Origin: Enterococcus faecalis 13-SD-W-01
GTDB taxonomy: Bacteria > Bacillota > Bacilli > Lactobacillales > Enterococcaceae
DNA: 41,980 nucleotides
NCBI GenBank assembly: GCA_000415185.1
Contig: KE351659.1
Location: forward strand, 1 to 41,980
Reading direction: 5' to 3'
Below the pieces are notes generated by a model. It saw nothing but the letters and a program-made list of their open reading frames with translations. It did no database searches and had not been told where the DNA came from. Below are positions 1 to 7,703 of the stretch, in pieces. The position numbers and the translations under genes were made by a program. The number at the start of each line of letters is the position of its first letter. Positions within the stretch are counted from its first letter, which is position 1.

Positions 1-25
1 CTACGAACAAGGAGGATTATACCAC

Positions 26-217
26 ATGTCACCATATAAGAAAATCCGCATCAGAAACAAAATGACGCTTGATGAACTAGCGGAACGAATGTTGATGAAA
101 AAATCGCTCGTCCGTAAGATGGAACAGCCGAATATTGTTCCCTCGCTTCATTATCACGCAAACTTTAAAGCAATTTTCAACGTTACTGACGAAGATCTGA
201 AAGGAGAAAAAGAATGA
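26..217 (+). CDS. Small XRE-like helix-turn-helix protein
   Basis: A 63-residue protein preceded by a strong AAGGAGG ribosome site. Residues 13-45 (TLDELAERMLMKKSLVRKME) have the spacing of a lambda-repressor-type helix-turn-helix, although the turn is degenerate. The next gene overlaps it by four bases (ATGA), so the two are probably translationally coupled. It is the first early gene visible, to the right of a lysogeny module that would lie outside the window. A regulatory role is inferred from the fold-like pattern and position only. Confidence 0.7.
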   Translation: MSPYKKIRIRNKMTLDELAERMLMKKSLVRKMEQPNIVPSLHYHANFKAIFNVTDEDLKGEKE

Positions 218-525
218 CCAGGAACGAGGCTTTCCAAGAAATTCTTAGCCTGACCCCTGATCCTAGCTGGATGAGTGATCCGGTGAAAGTAGCGAGAGTT
301 CAGGCGTTGTCTAGGATCGCAAACGGTGAAATTAAGCCCCGCAAGAAAACTAAGCGTAAAAGAAAAGTTATCGAAGTGTATCACAATGACAAACTATTGA
401 TTGAAGGATACTCAGATACCTTAAGTAGAGCTTTTGGGATAACTGCGCAAAGACTAAATGATAGAGCACGATCACAGTTTGTAGATTCGAGAGGTCGGCT
501 TTTCAAATATAGGGAGGAAAAGTGA
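214..525 (+). CDS. Hypothetical early phage protein, possibly DNA-binding
   Basis: A 103-residue basic protein with a KPRKKTKRKRK stretch near residue 45, followed by a compact module of about 50 residues (VYHNDKLLIEGYSDTLSRAF...). That module has the look of small phage winged-helix or NUMOD-type DNA-binding segments. The start overlaps the stop of the upstream gene, and the stop overlaps the next start at 522, so it sits inside a coupled early operon. I do not recognise a named family. Confidence 0.65.
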   Translation: MTRNEAFQEILSLTPDPSWMSDPVKVARVQALSRIANGEIKPRKKTKRKRKVIEVYHNDKLLIEGYSDTLSRAFGITAQRLNDRARSQFVDSRGRLFKYREEK

Positions 526-914
526 TGAATAAAAAAGTATTAATTGATAAACAAGCATTGATTGATGAGCTACTGAAAATACCTGGTGTGGGATCTAATA
601 GTGACGCTTTAGAAACGATTAAACGTTTCCCATCGTATGAACCACAGAAGCCAGTTGTGCCGAAGTTTGTGGCGGAATGGTTTGAGGAGAATAAGGATGA
701 TTTAGAACAAAATTTATTTAATGTTTCGACACAAGTTTATGAAAAGGGGGCAAAAAACGATTTCGAAAAATGGTTTTTAAGTCTCAACGAGAAGCCATAT
801 GAGACTCTCATACGCATGAAAGACGGCTACGAGGTCGAGAAAGATCCGCTTTACTACGTAGCTGATAAGGAAAATGGTCTTTTCCGGTCTAAATTTTTCG
901 TTATTCGACGTTGA
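522..914 (+). CDS. DUF1642-like early protein, probably truncated by a frameshift
   Basis: The 130-residue product has the features of DUF1642 proteins of Firmicutes phages: VVPKFVAEWFEENK near residue 48 and a WFLSLNEKPYETLIRMKDGYEVEKDPLYYV stretch around residue 85, here read in parts. The frame stops at 912-914. The +1 frame then continues with a typical family tail (FTNKEKADAVALLTGGEVVE) up to 1026. Removing one T from the TTTTT run at 894-898 joins the two frames. The most likely reading is a one-base insertion that truncates the protein. Function of the family is unknown. Confidence 0.7.
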   Translation: MMNKKVLIDKQALIDELLKIPGVGSNSDALETIKRFPSYEPQKPVVPKFVAEWFEENKDDLEQNLFNVSTQVYEKGAKNDFEKWFLSLNEKPYETLIRMKDGYEVEKDPLYYVADKENGLFRSKFFVIRR

Positions 915-1026
915 CAGAAAACACATCCAGTTTATCCGCCAACGTTCCGAGACGATTCCTTTTACTAATAAAGAAAAAGCTGATGCAGTTGCCCTGTTGA
1001 CAGGTGGAGAGGTGGTAGAAGGATGA
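895..1026 (+). pseudogene. Out-of-frame C-terminal tail of the DUF1642 gene
   Basis: This frame is open from 862 and ends at 1024-1026. It encodes a DUF1642-like ending containing NKEKADAVALLTGGEVVEG. Its stop overlaps the ATG at 1023 of the next gene (ATGA). That coupling is the arrangement seen between the other genes here, and it supports the view that the tail was once part of the gene starting at 522. It has no start codon or ribosome site of its own. Confidence 0.55.
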
Positions 1027-1193
1027 TAGGTTTTATATTTTTCGGGTTATTCGTTCTTCTCGTGTTAATTGCAAACATTAGCTTGTGGGGAGATTTAAAA
1101 GAACTAAGAAAAGAGAACAGTTTTTTAAAAGGGATTTTACTTGATACAGAGTATGCACATGTAGTGGAACAGTTAAACAGAGATTATAAATAA
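1023..1193 (+). CDS. Small single-pass membrane protein
   Basis: A 56-residue protein. Residues 2-19 (IGFIFFGLFVLLVLIANI) form one hydrophobic membrane helix, followed by a charged, probably helical tail (LKELRKENSFLKGILL). The ATG overlaps the ancestral stop of the DUF1642 gene. A ribosome-site-like GGTGGAGAGG lies just upstream. Position inside the early operon and intact reading frame support a real gene. Function is unknown. Confidence 0.6.
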   Translation: MIGFIFFGLFVLLVLIANISLWGDLKELRKENSFLKGILLDTEYAHVVEQLNRDYK

Positions 1194-1214
1194 AGAAAAG
1201 AGAGGGTTTATACC

Positions 1215-1709
1215 ATGGCAAAAATTAATTTGAATATCGAGGCAGAAACAACAGAAGAGCTACAAAAAATCTTGAAAGAGTTGACAGTTGTCGAAGCAAT
1301 AGAAGTCGCAACTTCTCAAGCGGACACTGATATGAAAAAAGAGGCAACAAAACCGAAAAAGGCCAAAACAAAAAAAGCAGCTACAAAAAAGCAGGAGGAG
1401 GTTTCTACGGAATCGACTGCAGACGCCGAACCATCGAAAACTGGGGATCAAGTAGAGCCTACTGAAATTGATGACAACGATGTCGAAAAAACATCCTCTG
1501 CAACAGTTGGAAAATATCCAGGCGCGACAAAAGTCGATGTACAAAAAGCAATGGCCATTGTTATAAAGGCAAAAGGCAAAGACGTCGTTAAAACAGCGTT
1601 TGGGCGTTGCGGTGCCTCAAAATTATCGGAATTAAAAGAAGAGGACTATTCTGCTTTCATCACCGATCTTGAAGCATTGTCAGGTATCGACAATTTGGTG
1701 GGTGATTAA
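1215..1709 (+). CDS. Lysine-rich early protein with conserved C-terminal helical domain
   Basis: A 164-residue protein preceded by AGAGGG. Residues 1-30 form a short conserved N-terminal segment. Residues 42-95 are a low-complexity Lys/Ala/Glu/Thr linker. Residues 105-164 form a compact domain (VDVQKAMAIVIKAKGKDVVK...GASKLSELKEEDY). I have the impression that this kind of C-terminal domain recurs at the ends of several phage replication and recombination proteins, where it may mediate protein contacts. Its stop is one base before the ATG of the DUF2800 gene, so the two are likely co-translated. A role as a replication or recombination accessory is inference. Confidence 0.6.
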   Translation: MAKINLNIEAETTEELQKILKELTVVEAIEVATSQADTDMKKEATKPKKAKTKKAATKKQEEVSTESTADAEPSKTGDQVEPTEIDDNDVEKTSSATVGKYPGATKVDVQKAMAIVIKAKGKDVVKTAFGRCGASKLSELKEEDYSAFITDLEALSGIDNLVGD

Positions 1710-1710
1710 T

Positions 1711-2883
1711 ATGCCCGTAGGAAAACATGCTCTGTTAGGGGCCAGCAGTGCACATCGGTGGTTAGTCTGTCCGCCGATTGCACGGCTAGAAGAAAAGGTA
1801 AAAGACCAGGGCTCCTCCTTCGCCGAAGAAGGGACGGCCGCTCATGAATTAGCTGAGTTGACCTTGATGAAACGATTCAAATTGTTGTCTACTCGTGCCA
1901 TCAATTCGCGACTGAAATTGTTTAAAGAATCAAACACCTACTACGATCAATCAATGGAAGATTATGTCTCTTCTTACTGCGATTTAGTCGAAGAGCGATT
2001 CAATGAATACGAAAATGCCACAATCGAGTTAGAACAAAAAGTCGATTTCAGCGATTGGGTCCCAGAAGGATTCGGGACATCCGATGTTGTTATCTTAGCG
2101 GATAAAACGATTGAAATTATTGATTTGAAATACGGAAAAGGGGTGCCGGTAGATGCCTACCTCAATCCTCAACTGATGTTATACGCATTAGGCGCAGTCG
2201 ATAAATACGACATCATCTATGAATTTGAAACAGTCAAAATGACAATCATCCAGCCGCGACTTGATAATATTTCGACTTTTGAGATTGACAAAGGGGAACT
2301 GCTTTACTGGGCAGATAACTATGTGGCCCCTCGTGCTGTTCAAGCTTACGAAGGAAACGGTGAGTGGACGATCACTGACGACGTCGTGAAATTTTCCAAG
2401 GTTCGTGCCCAACTTCGCCCAAGAGCTGAACGAAATTTTGAATTGATTGATAAATACGATCTAAAGGAATCGCCTCTTTTAACGAACGACGAAATTGCCG
2501 AGATCCTGGAACGTGTGCCAGAAATCAAAAAATGGATCGAACACGTTGAACAGTACGCCTTGCATAAAGCAAGAGACGAAAACGAAGAGTTTCCAGGGTG
2601 GAAATTGGTTGCAGGTCGTAGCAATCGAAAAATCAATGATGAAGAATCGCTCATGTTCTTACTCGAGGCAGAAGGTTTCGAAGACGAGGAGATTCTAAAA
2701 CCTCGAACGCTGCAACCGATCGGACAGCTAGAAAAAATAGTCGGGAAGAAAAAATTTGAAGAGTTGGCCGCTGACTTCATTGTGAAGCCGGAAGGCAAAC
2801 CGGTCCTTGTGCCAGATACGGACAAACGCCCACCGTTGAACGGTGTAGAGAGTGCAATCAGTGATTTTGAAGGAGTGGAATAG
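1711..2883 (+). CDS. DUF2800 family protein, PD-(D/E)XK nuclease-like
   Basis: The protein starts MPVGKHALLGASSAHRWLVCPP, the usual start of DUF2800 phage proteins, so ATG 1711 is preferred over an upstream in-frame ATG at 1669. The 390-residue length fits the family. The N-terminal SAHRW..CP and EEGTAAHELAE motifs, followed by GTSDVVILADKTIEIIDLKYGKG, match the RecB/Cas4-like nuclease fold, with the D..IDLKYG acting as the active-site core. In related phages the gene sits just ahead of DUF2815 and the family A polymerase, as it does here. It probably acts in phage recombination or end processing. Confidence 0.85.
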   Translation: MPVGKHALLGASSAHRWLVCPPIARLEEKVKDQGSSFAEEGTAAHELAELTLMKRFKLLSTRAINSRLKLFKESNTYYDQSMEDYVSSYCDLVEERFNEYENATIELEQKVDFSDWVPEGFGTSDVVILADKTIEIIDLKYGKGVPVDAYLNPQLMLYALGAVDKYDIIYEFETVKMTIIQPRLDNISTFEIDKGELLYWADNYVAPRAVQAYEGNGEWTITDDVVKFSKVRAQLRPRAERNFELIDKYDLKESPLLTNDEIAEILERVPEIKKWIEHVEQYALHKARDENEEFPGWKLVAGRSNRKINDEESLMFLLEAEGFEDEEILKPRTLQPIGQLEKIVGKKKFEELAADFIVKPEGKPVLVPDTDKRPPLNGVESAISDFEGVE

Positions 2884-2885
2884 AT

Positions 2886-3131
2886 ATGGGGAAAAAAGTA
2901 AATACGAGTGAAGCGATGGTTGAGGCTTTTAATAAAGGTGCGGAACTAGCAGATGAATTGTTCGGAGATATCGCGGAAGCAGAATTCAAAATTGTCCAGC
3001 CTTTTGATGATGGACACGCCGTGATAATCAGTGTTGAAGGAGAAGGCGAGGAACGGTCTATCAAATATGATGTTTCAGATTCAGTGATTGTTCTAGAAAA
3101 ACGAGAAGGCACGTTAAACGTGTTTATCTAG
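2886..3131 (+). CDS. Hypothetical early phage protein
   Basis: An acidic 81-residue protein that starts three bases after the DUF2800 stop, with GAAGGAGTGG upstream. The N-terminal half (VNTSEAMVEAFNKGAELADELFG) looks helical, and the second half is predicted beta-rich (HAVIISVEGEGEERSIKYDV). I do not recognise a family. Its tight spacing with neighbours marks it as part of the recombination/replication operon. Confidence 0.65.
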   Translation: MGKKVNTSEAMVEAFNKGAELADELFGDIAEAEFKIVQPFDDGHAVIISVEGEGEERSIKYDVSDSVIVLEKREGTLNVFI

Positions 3132-3146
3132 AAAGTTGGTGTAAAT

Positions 3147-3479
3147 ATGGCACAACAGAAGCCCGTCATTTTTCAAGGTTCTGGCTATCGAGTGGTTCGC
3201 AGTGATCCTCGAAACGTCGTACTAGAGGTTCTAGCTAAAAATGATGAGGGTAAAGAAGTCTATCAATTTAAAGTCTATTTTTTAACGATTGAGGCGGCTT
3301 TAGGCTCTTTGGTCACTAATTCCTTATTAGTGGATGAAACAAAGACCATGAACGCCGCAAGCTATCGAAAAGCGATTATGGAAATGAAAAATCAAATTCT
3401 TTCCGACATCAAAGAAGTTTTCAATTCTTCAACAACGTCCGATGATTTTGATATCGAAGACGATGAATTATTTCAATAA
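3147..3479 (+). CDS. Hypothetical early phage protein
   Basis: A 110-residue protein, with an acidic C-terminus (DDFDIEDDELF) like those used by single-strand-binding proteins for partner contacts. The middle (FKVYFLTIEAALGSLVTNSLL) reads as a beta strand then helix. No family is recognised. It lies between the DUF2800 gene and the HNH gene, in the same operon and strand. Confidence 0.65.
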   Translation: MAQQKPVIFQGSGYRVVRSDPRNVVLEVLAKNDEGKEVYQFKVYFLTIEAALGSLVTNSLLVDETKTMNAASYRKAIMEMKNQILSDIKEVFNSSTTSDDFDIEDDELFQ

Positions 3480-3508
3480 AAAAAATAAACGAAAGTAGGA
3501 ATTTAAAA

Positions 3509-4003
3509 ATGGCTAAAGTAAAACAGATACGTGGATATCCAGATTATCTAGTTTCTGAGGAAGGAAAGCTGTTTTCTACAAAACGGGGCTTTCGTGAATT
3601 GAAACTTCGTAAGACCAATTGTGGATATTGGGGAACCACTTTAAAAGTTGAAGGTAAACGAATCGATGTAATGATACATCGTTTGGTAGCAGAAGCCTTT
3701 ATTGATAATCCTGAAAATAAACAACAGGTCAACCACATTGATGGTAATAAAAATAATAATTCTGTTGAAAATTTAGAATGGGTAACGCCTTCTGAAAACC
3801 AAATTCACGCCTATTTAAATGGCTTATCTAATCAGGTGAAGGGTGAAAGACATTATAATCACAAACTGACCGAGAATCAAGTTTTAGAAATAAGAAGTCT
3901 TTTTTTAAGTGGCTGGAGCAAAACAGCTTTAAGTAAAAAATTCAAAGTGTCAAGAGCTAATATCAGAAAAATAATACAAAGAAAAACGTGGAAACACGTC
4001 TAA
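3509..4003 (+). CDS. NUMOD4/HNH homing-type endonuclease with C-terminal helix-turn-helix
   Basis: The 164-residue protein has three modules in order. An N-terminal NUMOD4 segment contains [18 protein letters not shown]. An HNH core has H57 in [21 protein letters not shown] with H76, and the following [10 protein letters not shown]. The C-terminal helix-turn-helix ([12 protein letters not shown]...SRANIRKII) probably binds DNA. Such genes are selfish mobile elements that cut related phage genomes lacking them. It separates genes that are usually adjacent in related replication modules, and has only a weak ribosome site (AGTAGGA), so it looks like an insertion. Lateral origin is inference. Confidence 0.88.
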   Translation: MAKVKQIRGYPDYLVSEEGKLFSTKRGFRELKLRKTNCGYWGTTLKVEGKRIDVMIHRLVAEAFIDNPENKQQVNHIDGNKNNNSVENLEWVTPSENQIHAYLNGLSNQVKGERHYNHKLTENQVLEIRSLFLSGWSKTALSKKFKVSRANIRKIIQRKTWKHV

Positions 4004-4017
4004 AGGAGAAATTTATT

Positions 4018-4599
4018 ATGGCAAAAGTAAACGGAACAAAAGTGATTACTGGGAAAGTGAGATTGAGTTTTGTACATGTATTGGAACCACATGCAATGGA
4101 AGAAGGACAAGAGAAAAAATACTCTGCAATGCTGATTATTCCGAAAAGTGATAAAGAAACGCTTAAAGCGATGAAAGAAGCAATCAAAACAGCCTATGAA
4201 GCTGCAAAAGGGGACAAATTAAAGGGCGTGAAATTTGACCGTCTAAAAACGACATTACGCGACGGTGACGAAGAAATGGATACAGAAGACTATCCAGAAT
4301 TCGAAAATGCAATGTTTATCAACGTTTCAAGTAAAACAAAACCGCAAGTCGTGAAACGCGAAGACGGCATGTTGGTAAAAACAGAAAATCAAGAAGATGT
4401 CTATTCTGGCGTGTATGCCATTGCCTCTATCAATTTCTATGCGTATAACACAGCAGGAAACAAAGGTGTTACCGCTGGGTTGAATAACCTTTTGACAACA
4501 GGAAAAGGCGAGTATCTAGGCGGCCGTGCAAGTGCTGAATCCGATTTCGGTGATTTAGACTGGGACGATGATGAAGATGACGACGATATGTTTGCATAA
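4018..4599 (+). CDS. DUF2815 family, phage single-stranded-DNA-binding protein
   Basis: The start at 4018 ([20 protein letters not shown]) is chosen because TAAAGGAG precedes it. An upstream in-frame ATG at 3988 lies inside the HNH gene. The 193-residue length and the sequence [28 protein letters not shown] and [19 protein letters not shown] match the DUF2815 family. Members are predicted to have an OB-fold related to T7 gp2.5. The acidic tail ([14 protein letters not shown]) is typical of SSB proteins that recruit replication partners. It directly precedes the polymerase block and is followed by a terminator. Confidence 0.85.
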   Translation: MAKVNGTKVITGKVRLSFVHVLEPHAMEEGQEKKYSAMLIIPKSDKETLKAMKEAIKTAYEAAKGDKLKGVKFDRLKTTLRDGDEEMDTEDYPEFENAMFINVSSKTKPQVVKREDGMLVKTENQEDVYSGVYAIASINFYAYNTAGNKGVTAGLNNLLTTGKGEYLGGRASAESDFGDLDWDDDEDDDDMFA

Positions 4600-4607
4600 A
4601 AGTGAAT

Positions 4608-4634
4608 AGGGGCGGCAACGTCCCTTTTCTTTTG
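4608..4634 (+). terminator. Intrinsic terminator after the DUF2815 gene
   Basis: AGGGGCG pairs with CGTCCCT (seven pairs, one G-T) around a GCAA tetraloop at 4615-4618 and is followed by TTTTCTTTTG. Its place just after the SSB stop suggests partial termination within the early operon, or a processing hairpin. Confidence 0.6.
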
Positions 4635-4648
4635 AAAGGAGAATTTGA

Positions 4649-4879
4649 ATGGAAGAAGAAACAAGACCTGTTTTTTTACCTATTGATTTAAAAGATGTTT
4701 TCGAATTAATTGAGGGAGGAAAAACGAATCTTATATATTTCGTTAACGATATTGGTTCGCTCTTACCTGCGAACGATTATTCATTCTCCCTGGATGCCCT
4801 GCCTAAAAAATCATTCTACGTCAAACCGGATTATTTACCAAAAACCGAACAGGAGGCTGGAAAAAATGAAACCAACTAA
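4649..4879 (+). CDS. Hypothetical phage protein
   Basis: A 76-residue protein preceded by GAAAGGAG at good spacing. The N-terminus MEEETRPVFLPIDLKDVFELIEGGKTN has a helix-prone segment. No family recognised. The C-terminal end overlaps the start of the next gene at 4866, so the two are likely translationally coupled. Confidence 0.65.
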   Translation: MEEETRPVFLPIDLKDVFELIEGGKTNLIYFVNDIGSLLPANDYSFSLDALPKKSFYVKPDYLPKTEQEAGKNETN

Positions 4880-5414
4880 AGCACGATTGAAGAATTATGT
4901 GAACGAGTTAAAAGAATCAGTCATCAACGAAATAAGAGCGAAAAAATCAAAAGCTGTTGATGCTCATGTGGAAAAAGAGTGGTTAAAAATAGACCCGGAT
5001 TTTAAGAAACTATATGGCTATTTTAAATCACTGGAAGATCACAGAGATCTAAAAAATGAAATCGTTGATTTGTTAAGTCAGAATGATTTAGTGTTGTACT
5101 CTTTTTATCGGGATACAGAGTCTAGAGATTTTGACCAATATAAACAAGATTTCTTAGATAGAATCAACTCTGGATCTGTGAAGGGGTTAGGGGAAGTCCA
5201 AGAGATTTATAATCGAGAAATTAGAGAAGTAGGAGAGACCTATGGTGCTATTGCAGAAAATCTTATAAAAATTACCGTTAAACAGGGATTGATTTATCTC
5301 GAAGAACTTGGTTTCAACATAGATATTTTTAAAGAGGAAGAAGCACAGCCACCAATGATTGTAATCGACAAAAGCAAATTGCGACTACCCTCATCATTGA
5401 AGGAAGATAAATGA
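4866..5414 (+). CDS. Hypothetical protein encoded just upstream of the DNA polymerase
   Basis: The 182-residue protein starts at ATG 4866, chosen because AGGAGG lies at 4851-4856. The frame is open further upstream to 4710 but without a ribosome site. The sequence is largely helical and charged (KARLKNYVNELKESVINEIRAKK, shown in part) with no motif I can name. Its stop overlaps the polymerase start by four bases, so it is probably a replication accessory, but this is inference from position. Confidence 0.7.
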   Translation: MKPTKARLKNYVNELKESVINEIRAKKSKAVDAHVEKEWLKIDPDFKKLYGYFKSLEDHRDLKNEIVDLLSQNDLVLYSFYRDTESRDFDQYKQDFLDRINSGSVKGLGEVQEIYNREIREVGETYGAIAENLIKITVKQGLIYLEELGFNIDIFKEEEAQPPMIVIDKSKLRLPSSLKEDK

Positions 5415-7369
5415 AAACTTTAAACATCGATATCGAAACCTATTCAGATAAGGATTTAACCAAAGTTGGTGTTTACAAATATGCAGATAGCATGGAATTT
5501 GAAATCCTGCTGTTTGCATATTCTGTCGACGGTGGACCTGTCCAATGTGTTGATTTCACAAAGGAGAAACTTCCTGCGGATATTTTTGAAGCGTTGCGTG
5601 ATCCAGAAGTTCTAAAGATTGCTTTTAATGCCCAGTTTGAACGTGTGTGTCTTTCTAAATATTGGGACCTATCTTTTTTAGATCCATGCCAATGGCATTG
5701 TACGATGGTCCATGCCAACGAATTAGGGTTACCTGCCTCGCTAGGGCAGTGTGCAAAGTATTTGAACATTGAACAGCAAAAAGATACAAGAGGTACGCAA
5801 TTAATTAATTTCTTCTCGAAACCTTGCAAACCAACCAAGAAAAACGGAATGAGAACAAGAAACCTTCCTGAACATGCTCCGGAGAAATGGCAAACATTTA
5901 TCGATTATTGTATCCAGGACGTAAATGTCGAAATGGCGATCGCGAATAAGTTGAATCGTTTCCCTGTTCCGGAGAGTGAATGGAATCTCTATAGTTTGGA
6001 TCAGCGAATCAATGATCGTGGCACAGAAATCGACCATGAATTGGCTTCGGCTGCTGTTGAGATTATGGCGGACTTAGGAGAAAAAGGACTCTCTAAGATG
6101 CAGGAACTGACAGGACTAGAAAATCCCAACAGCCTAAAACAGTTGAAAGAGTGGTTAGACCAACAAGGAACACCGTTCGAAAAACTAGGGAAAGAAGTTG
6201 TCTTGAAAGCCATTGAGCTTGGTAATCTGCCCGAAAAGGTAGCTGATGTCCTTCGTCTGCGATTGAGTCTGTCAAATTCCAGCACGAAAAAATATTTGAT
6301 GATGGATAACGCCCGCTGTTCAGATGGTCGTATTCATGGCATCTTGCAGTTTTATGGCGCCAACCGGACAGGGCGATGGGCTGGGCGATTGCTACAAGTC
6401 CAAAACCTTCCGCGAAATTACTTGAATGAGATTGAGTTCGCTAGGGAGTTGGTGAAAGCCAAAGACACCGAGGTCATCGAATGGATGTACGATGATGTGC
6501 CTGATACATTGAAACAGCTGATTCGTACAGGGCTAGTCGCTAAAGAAGGTCACCGTTTTATCGTTTCTGACTTCTCTGCGATTGAGGCTCGAGTGATTGC
6601 CTGGTATGCCCAGCAAGATTGGGTACTGGACGTTTTCCGCACGCATGGAAAAATTTATGAAGCGACAGCGGCACAAATGTTCCACCTAGGAGAGGTCGAG
6701 GATTACGACTGGAAGAGTTACGAAGGCAAAGCGATGCGCCAGCGTGGGAAAGTGGCCACACTTGCTCTAGGGTATCAAGGTGGTCCAGGAGCGCTTAAAG
6801 CGATGGGTGCTTTAGATAACGGTATCCAAGAACACGAATTACAGGATATTGTCGATCGTTGGCGGACGGCAAATGCCAAGATCAAGAAATTCTGGCACGA
6901 AACACAACGGGCGGTTATTGACTGTCTGCAAAATGGTGGCATCAAAAAAGGCCCTCGAGGGTTGAAATTCTACAAGAAAGCGGGCTTTTTATTTATCCAG
7001 CTGCCAAGTGGTAGAAAACTGGCTTATGCAAAAGCACACTTGGAAGACGGTGAGTATGGTCCTGCCATTTTTTACGAAGGACAAGGCGATAAAGTCGTTT
7101 TTACGAAACAACAAACGTACGGCGGTAAATTGGTGGAAAACATCGTCCAAGCTACGGCAAGAGACGTATTGGCCGAAGCAATGTTGCGCCTCGAGCGTGA
7201 AGGCTACCCAATCGTTTTCCACGTGCACGATGAGGCAGTGGCCGAAGTACCAGACGGCGAAAAGTCTATCGAGGATATGAACGAACTTATGGCCGTGGTT
7301 CCCGATTGGGCAGAAGGTCTGCCACTAAACGCCGAAGGATTTGAGACAAAATATTATATGAAAGATTAG
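5411..7369 (+). CDS. Phage family A DNA polymerase with 3'-5' exonuclease domain
   Basis: The 652-residue protein has the DEDD proofreading domain first, with D7 and E9 in NIDIETYS, then FNAQFERVCL, and YCIQDVNVE as the third exonuclease motif. The polymerase domain follows: motif A SDFSAIEARV with D387, motif B RQRGKVATLALGYQGG, and motif C VHDEAVAEV with H606, D607 and E608. All catalytic residues are present. There is no 5'-3' exonuclease domain, as is usual for phage versions. It replicates phage DNA together with the VapE-type primase/helicase downstream. Confidence 0.95.
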   Translation: MKTLNIDIETYSDKDLTKVGVYKYADSMEFEILLFAYSVDGGPVQCVDFTKEKLPADIFEALRDPEVLKIAFNAQFERVCLSKYWDLSFLDPCQWHCTMVHANELGLPASLGQCAKYLNIEQQKDTRGTQLINFFSKPCKPTKKNGMRTRNLPEHAPEKWQTFIDYCIQDVNVEMAIANKLNRFPVPESEWNLYSLDQRINDRGTEIDHELASAAVEIMADLGEKGLSKMQELTGLENPNSLKQLKEWLDQQGTPFEKLGKEVVLKAIELGNLPEKVADVLRLRLSLSNSSTKKYLMMDNARCSDGRIHGILQFYGANRTGRWAGRLLQVQNLPRNYLNEIEFARELVKAKDTEVIEWMYDDVPDTLKQLIRTGLVAKEGHRFIVSDFSAIEARVIAWYAQQDWVLDVFRTHGKIYEATAAQMFHLGEVEDYDWKSYEGKAMRQRGKVATLALGYQGGPGALKAMGALDNGIQEHELQDIVDRWRTANAKIKKFWHETQRAVIDCLQNGGIKKGPRGLKFYKKAGFLFIQLPSGRKLAYAKAHLEDGEYGPAIFYEGQGDKVVFTKQQTYGGKLVENIVQATARDVLAEAMLRLEREGYPIVFHVHDEAVAEVPDGEKSIEDMNELMAVVPDWAEGLPLNAEGFETKYYMKD

Positions 7370-7380
7370 GAGGAAGCAGA

Positions 7381-7605
7381 ATGAAATATAAATGCCTAGA
7401 AACATTTAGTGTTCCTGAATGGGACGAATTTGAAAACTGTGAGGAAGATCGTGAGTTTATTGTTCAAGAAGGTAGTATTTGGAAAAGCGATAAGCCTATC
7501 GCAAAGGATGACCAAGAAGTGTTTCTGAGTAGCGATGAAAGTACTTTAAATATTGCAAAAGAACTCTTTGATTTAATGTTTGAGGTGGTGGAAGAATGTT
7601 ATTAA
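7381..7605 (+). CDS. Hypothetical acidic phage protein
   Basis: A 74-residue acidic protein preceded by AGGAGG. It begins MKYKCLETFSVPEWDEFE and has the look of small DUF1653-like phage proteins with an SH3-type strand pattern (FIVQEGSIWKSDKPI), but I cannot name a family. Its last codons overlap the next small gene. Confidence 0.6.
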   Translation: MKYKCLETFSVPEWDEFENCEEDREFIVQEGSIWKSDKPIAKDDQEVFLSSDESTLNIAKELFDLMFEVVEECY

Positions 7606-7688
7606 AAATAATTGTAGGGGTCATCTTTTGGATTATGACCCTACTGCTAGGGTATTACGCGGGAATAGACGAAGGCCGCAAAAAATAG
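7596..7688 (+). CDS. Thirty-residue membrane peptide
   Basis: The reading frame MLLKIIVGVIFWIMTLLLGYY... gives one membrane helix with a short charged tail. The start overlaps the end of the previous gene by ten bases, and GAGGTGGTGG sits at a good distance upstream. Similar tiny membrane peptides are common between phage replication genes. Function unknown. Confidence 0.45.
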   Translation: MLLKIIVGVIFWIMTLLLGYYAGIDEGRKK

Positions 7689-7703
7689 AAGGGAAGAGTG
7701 AGG

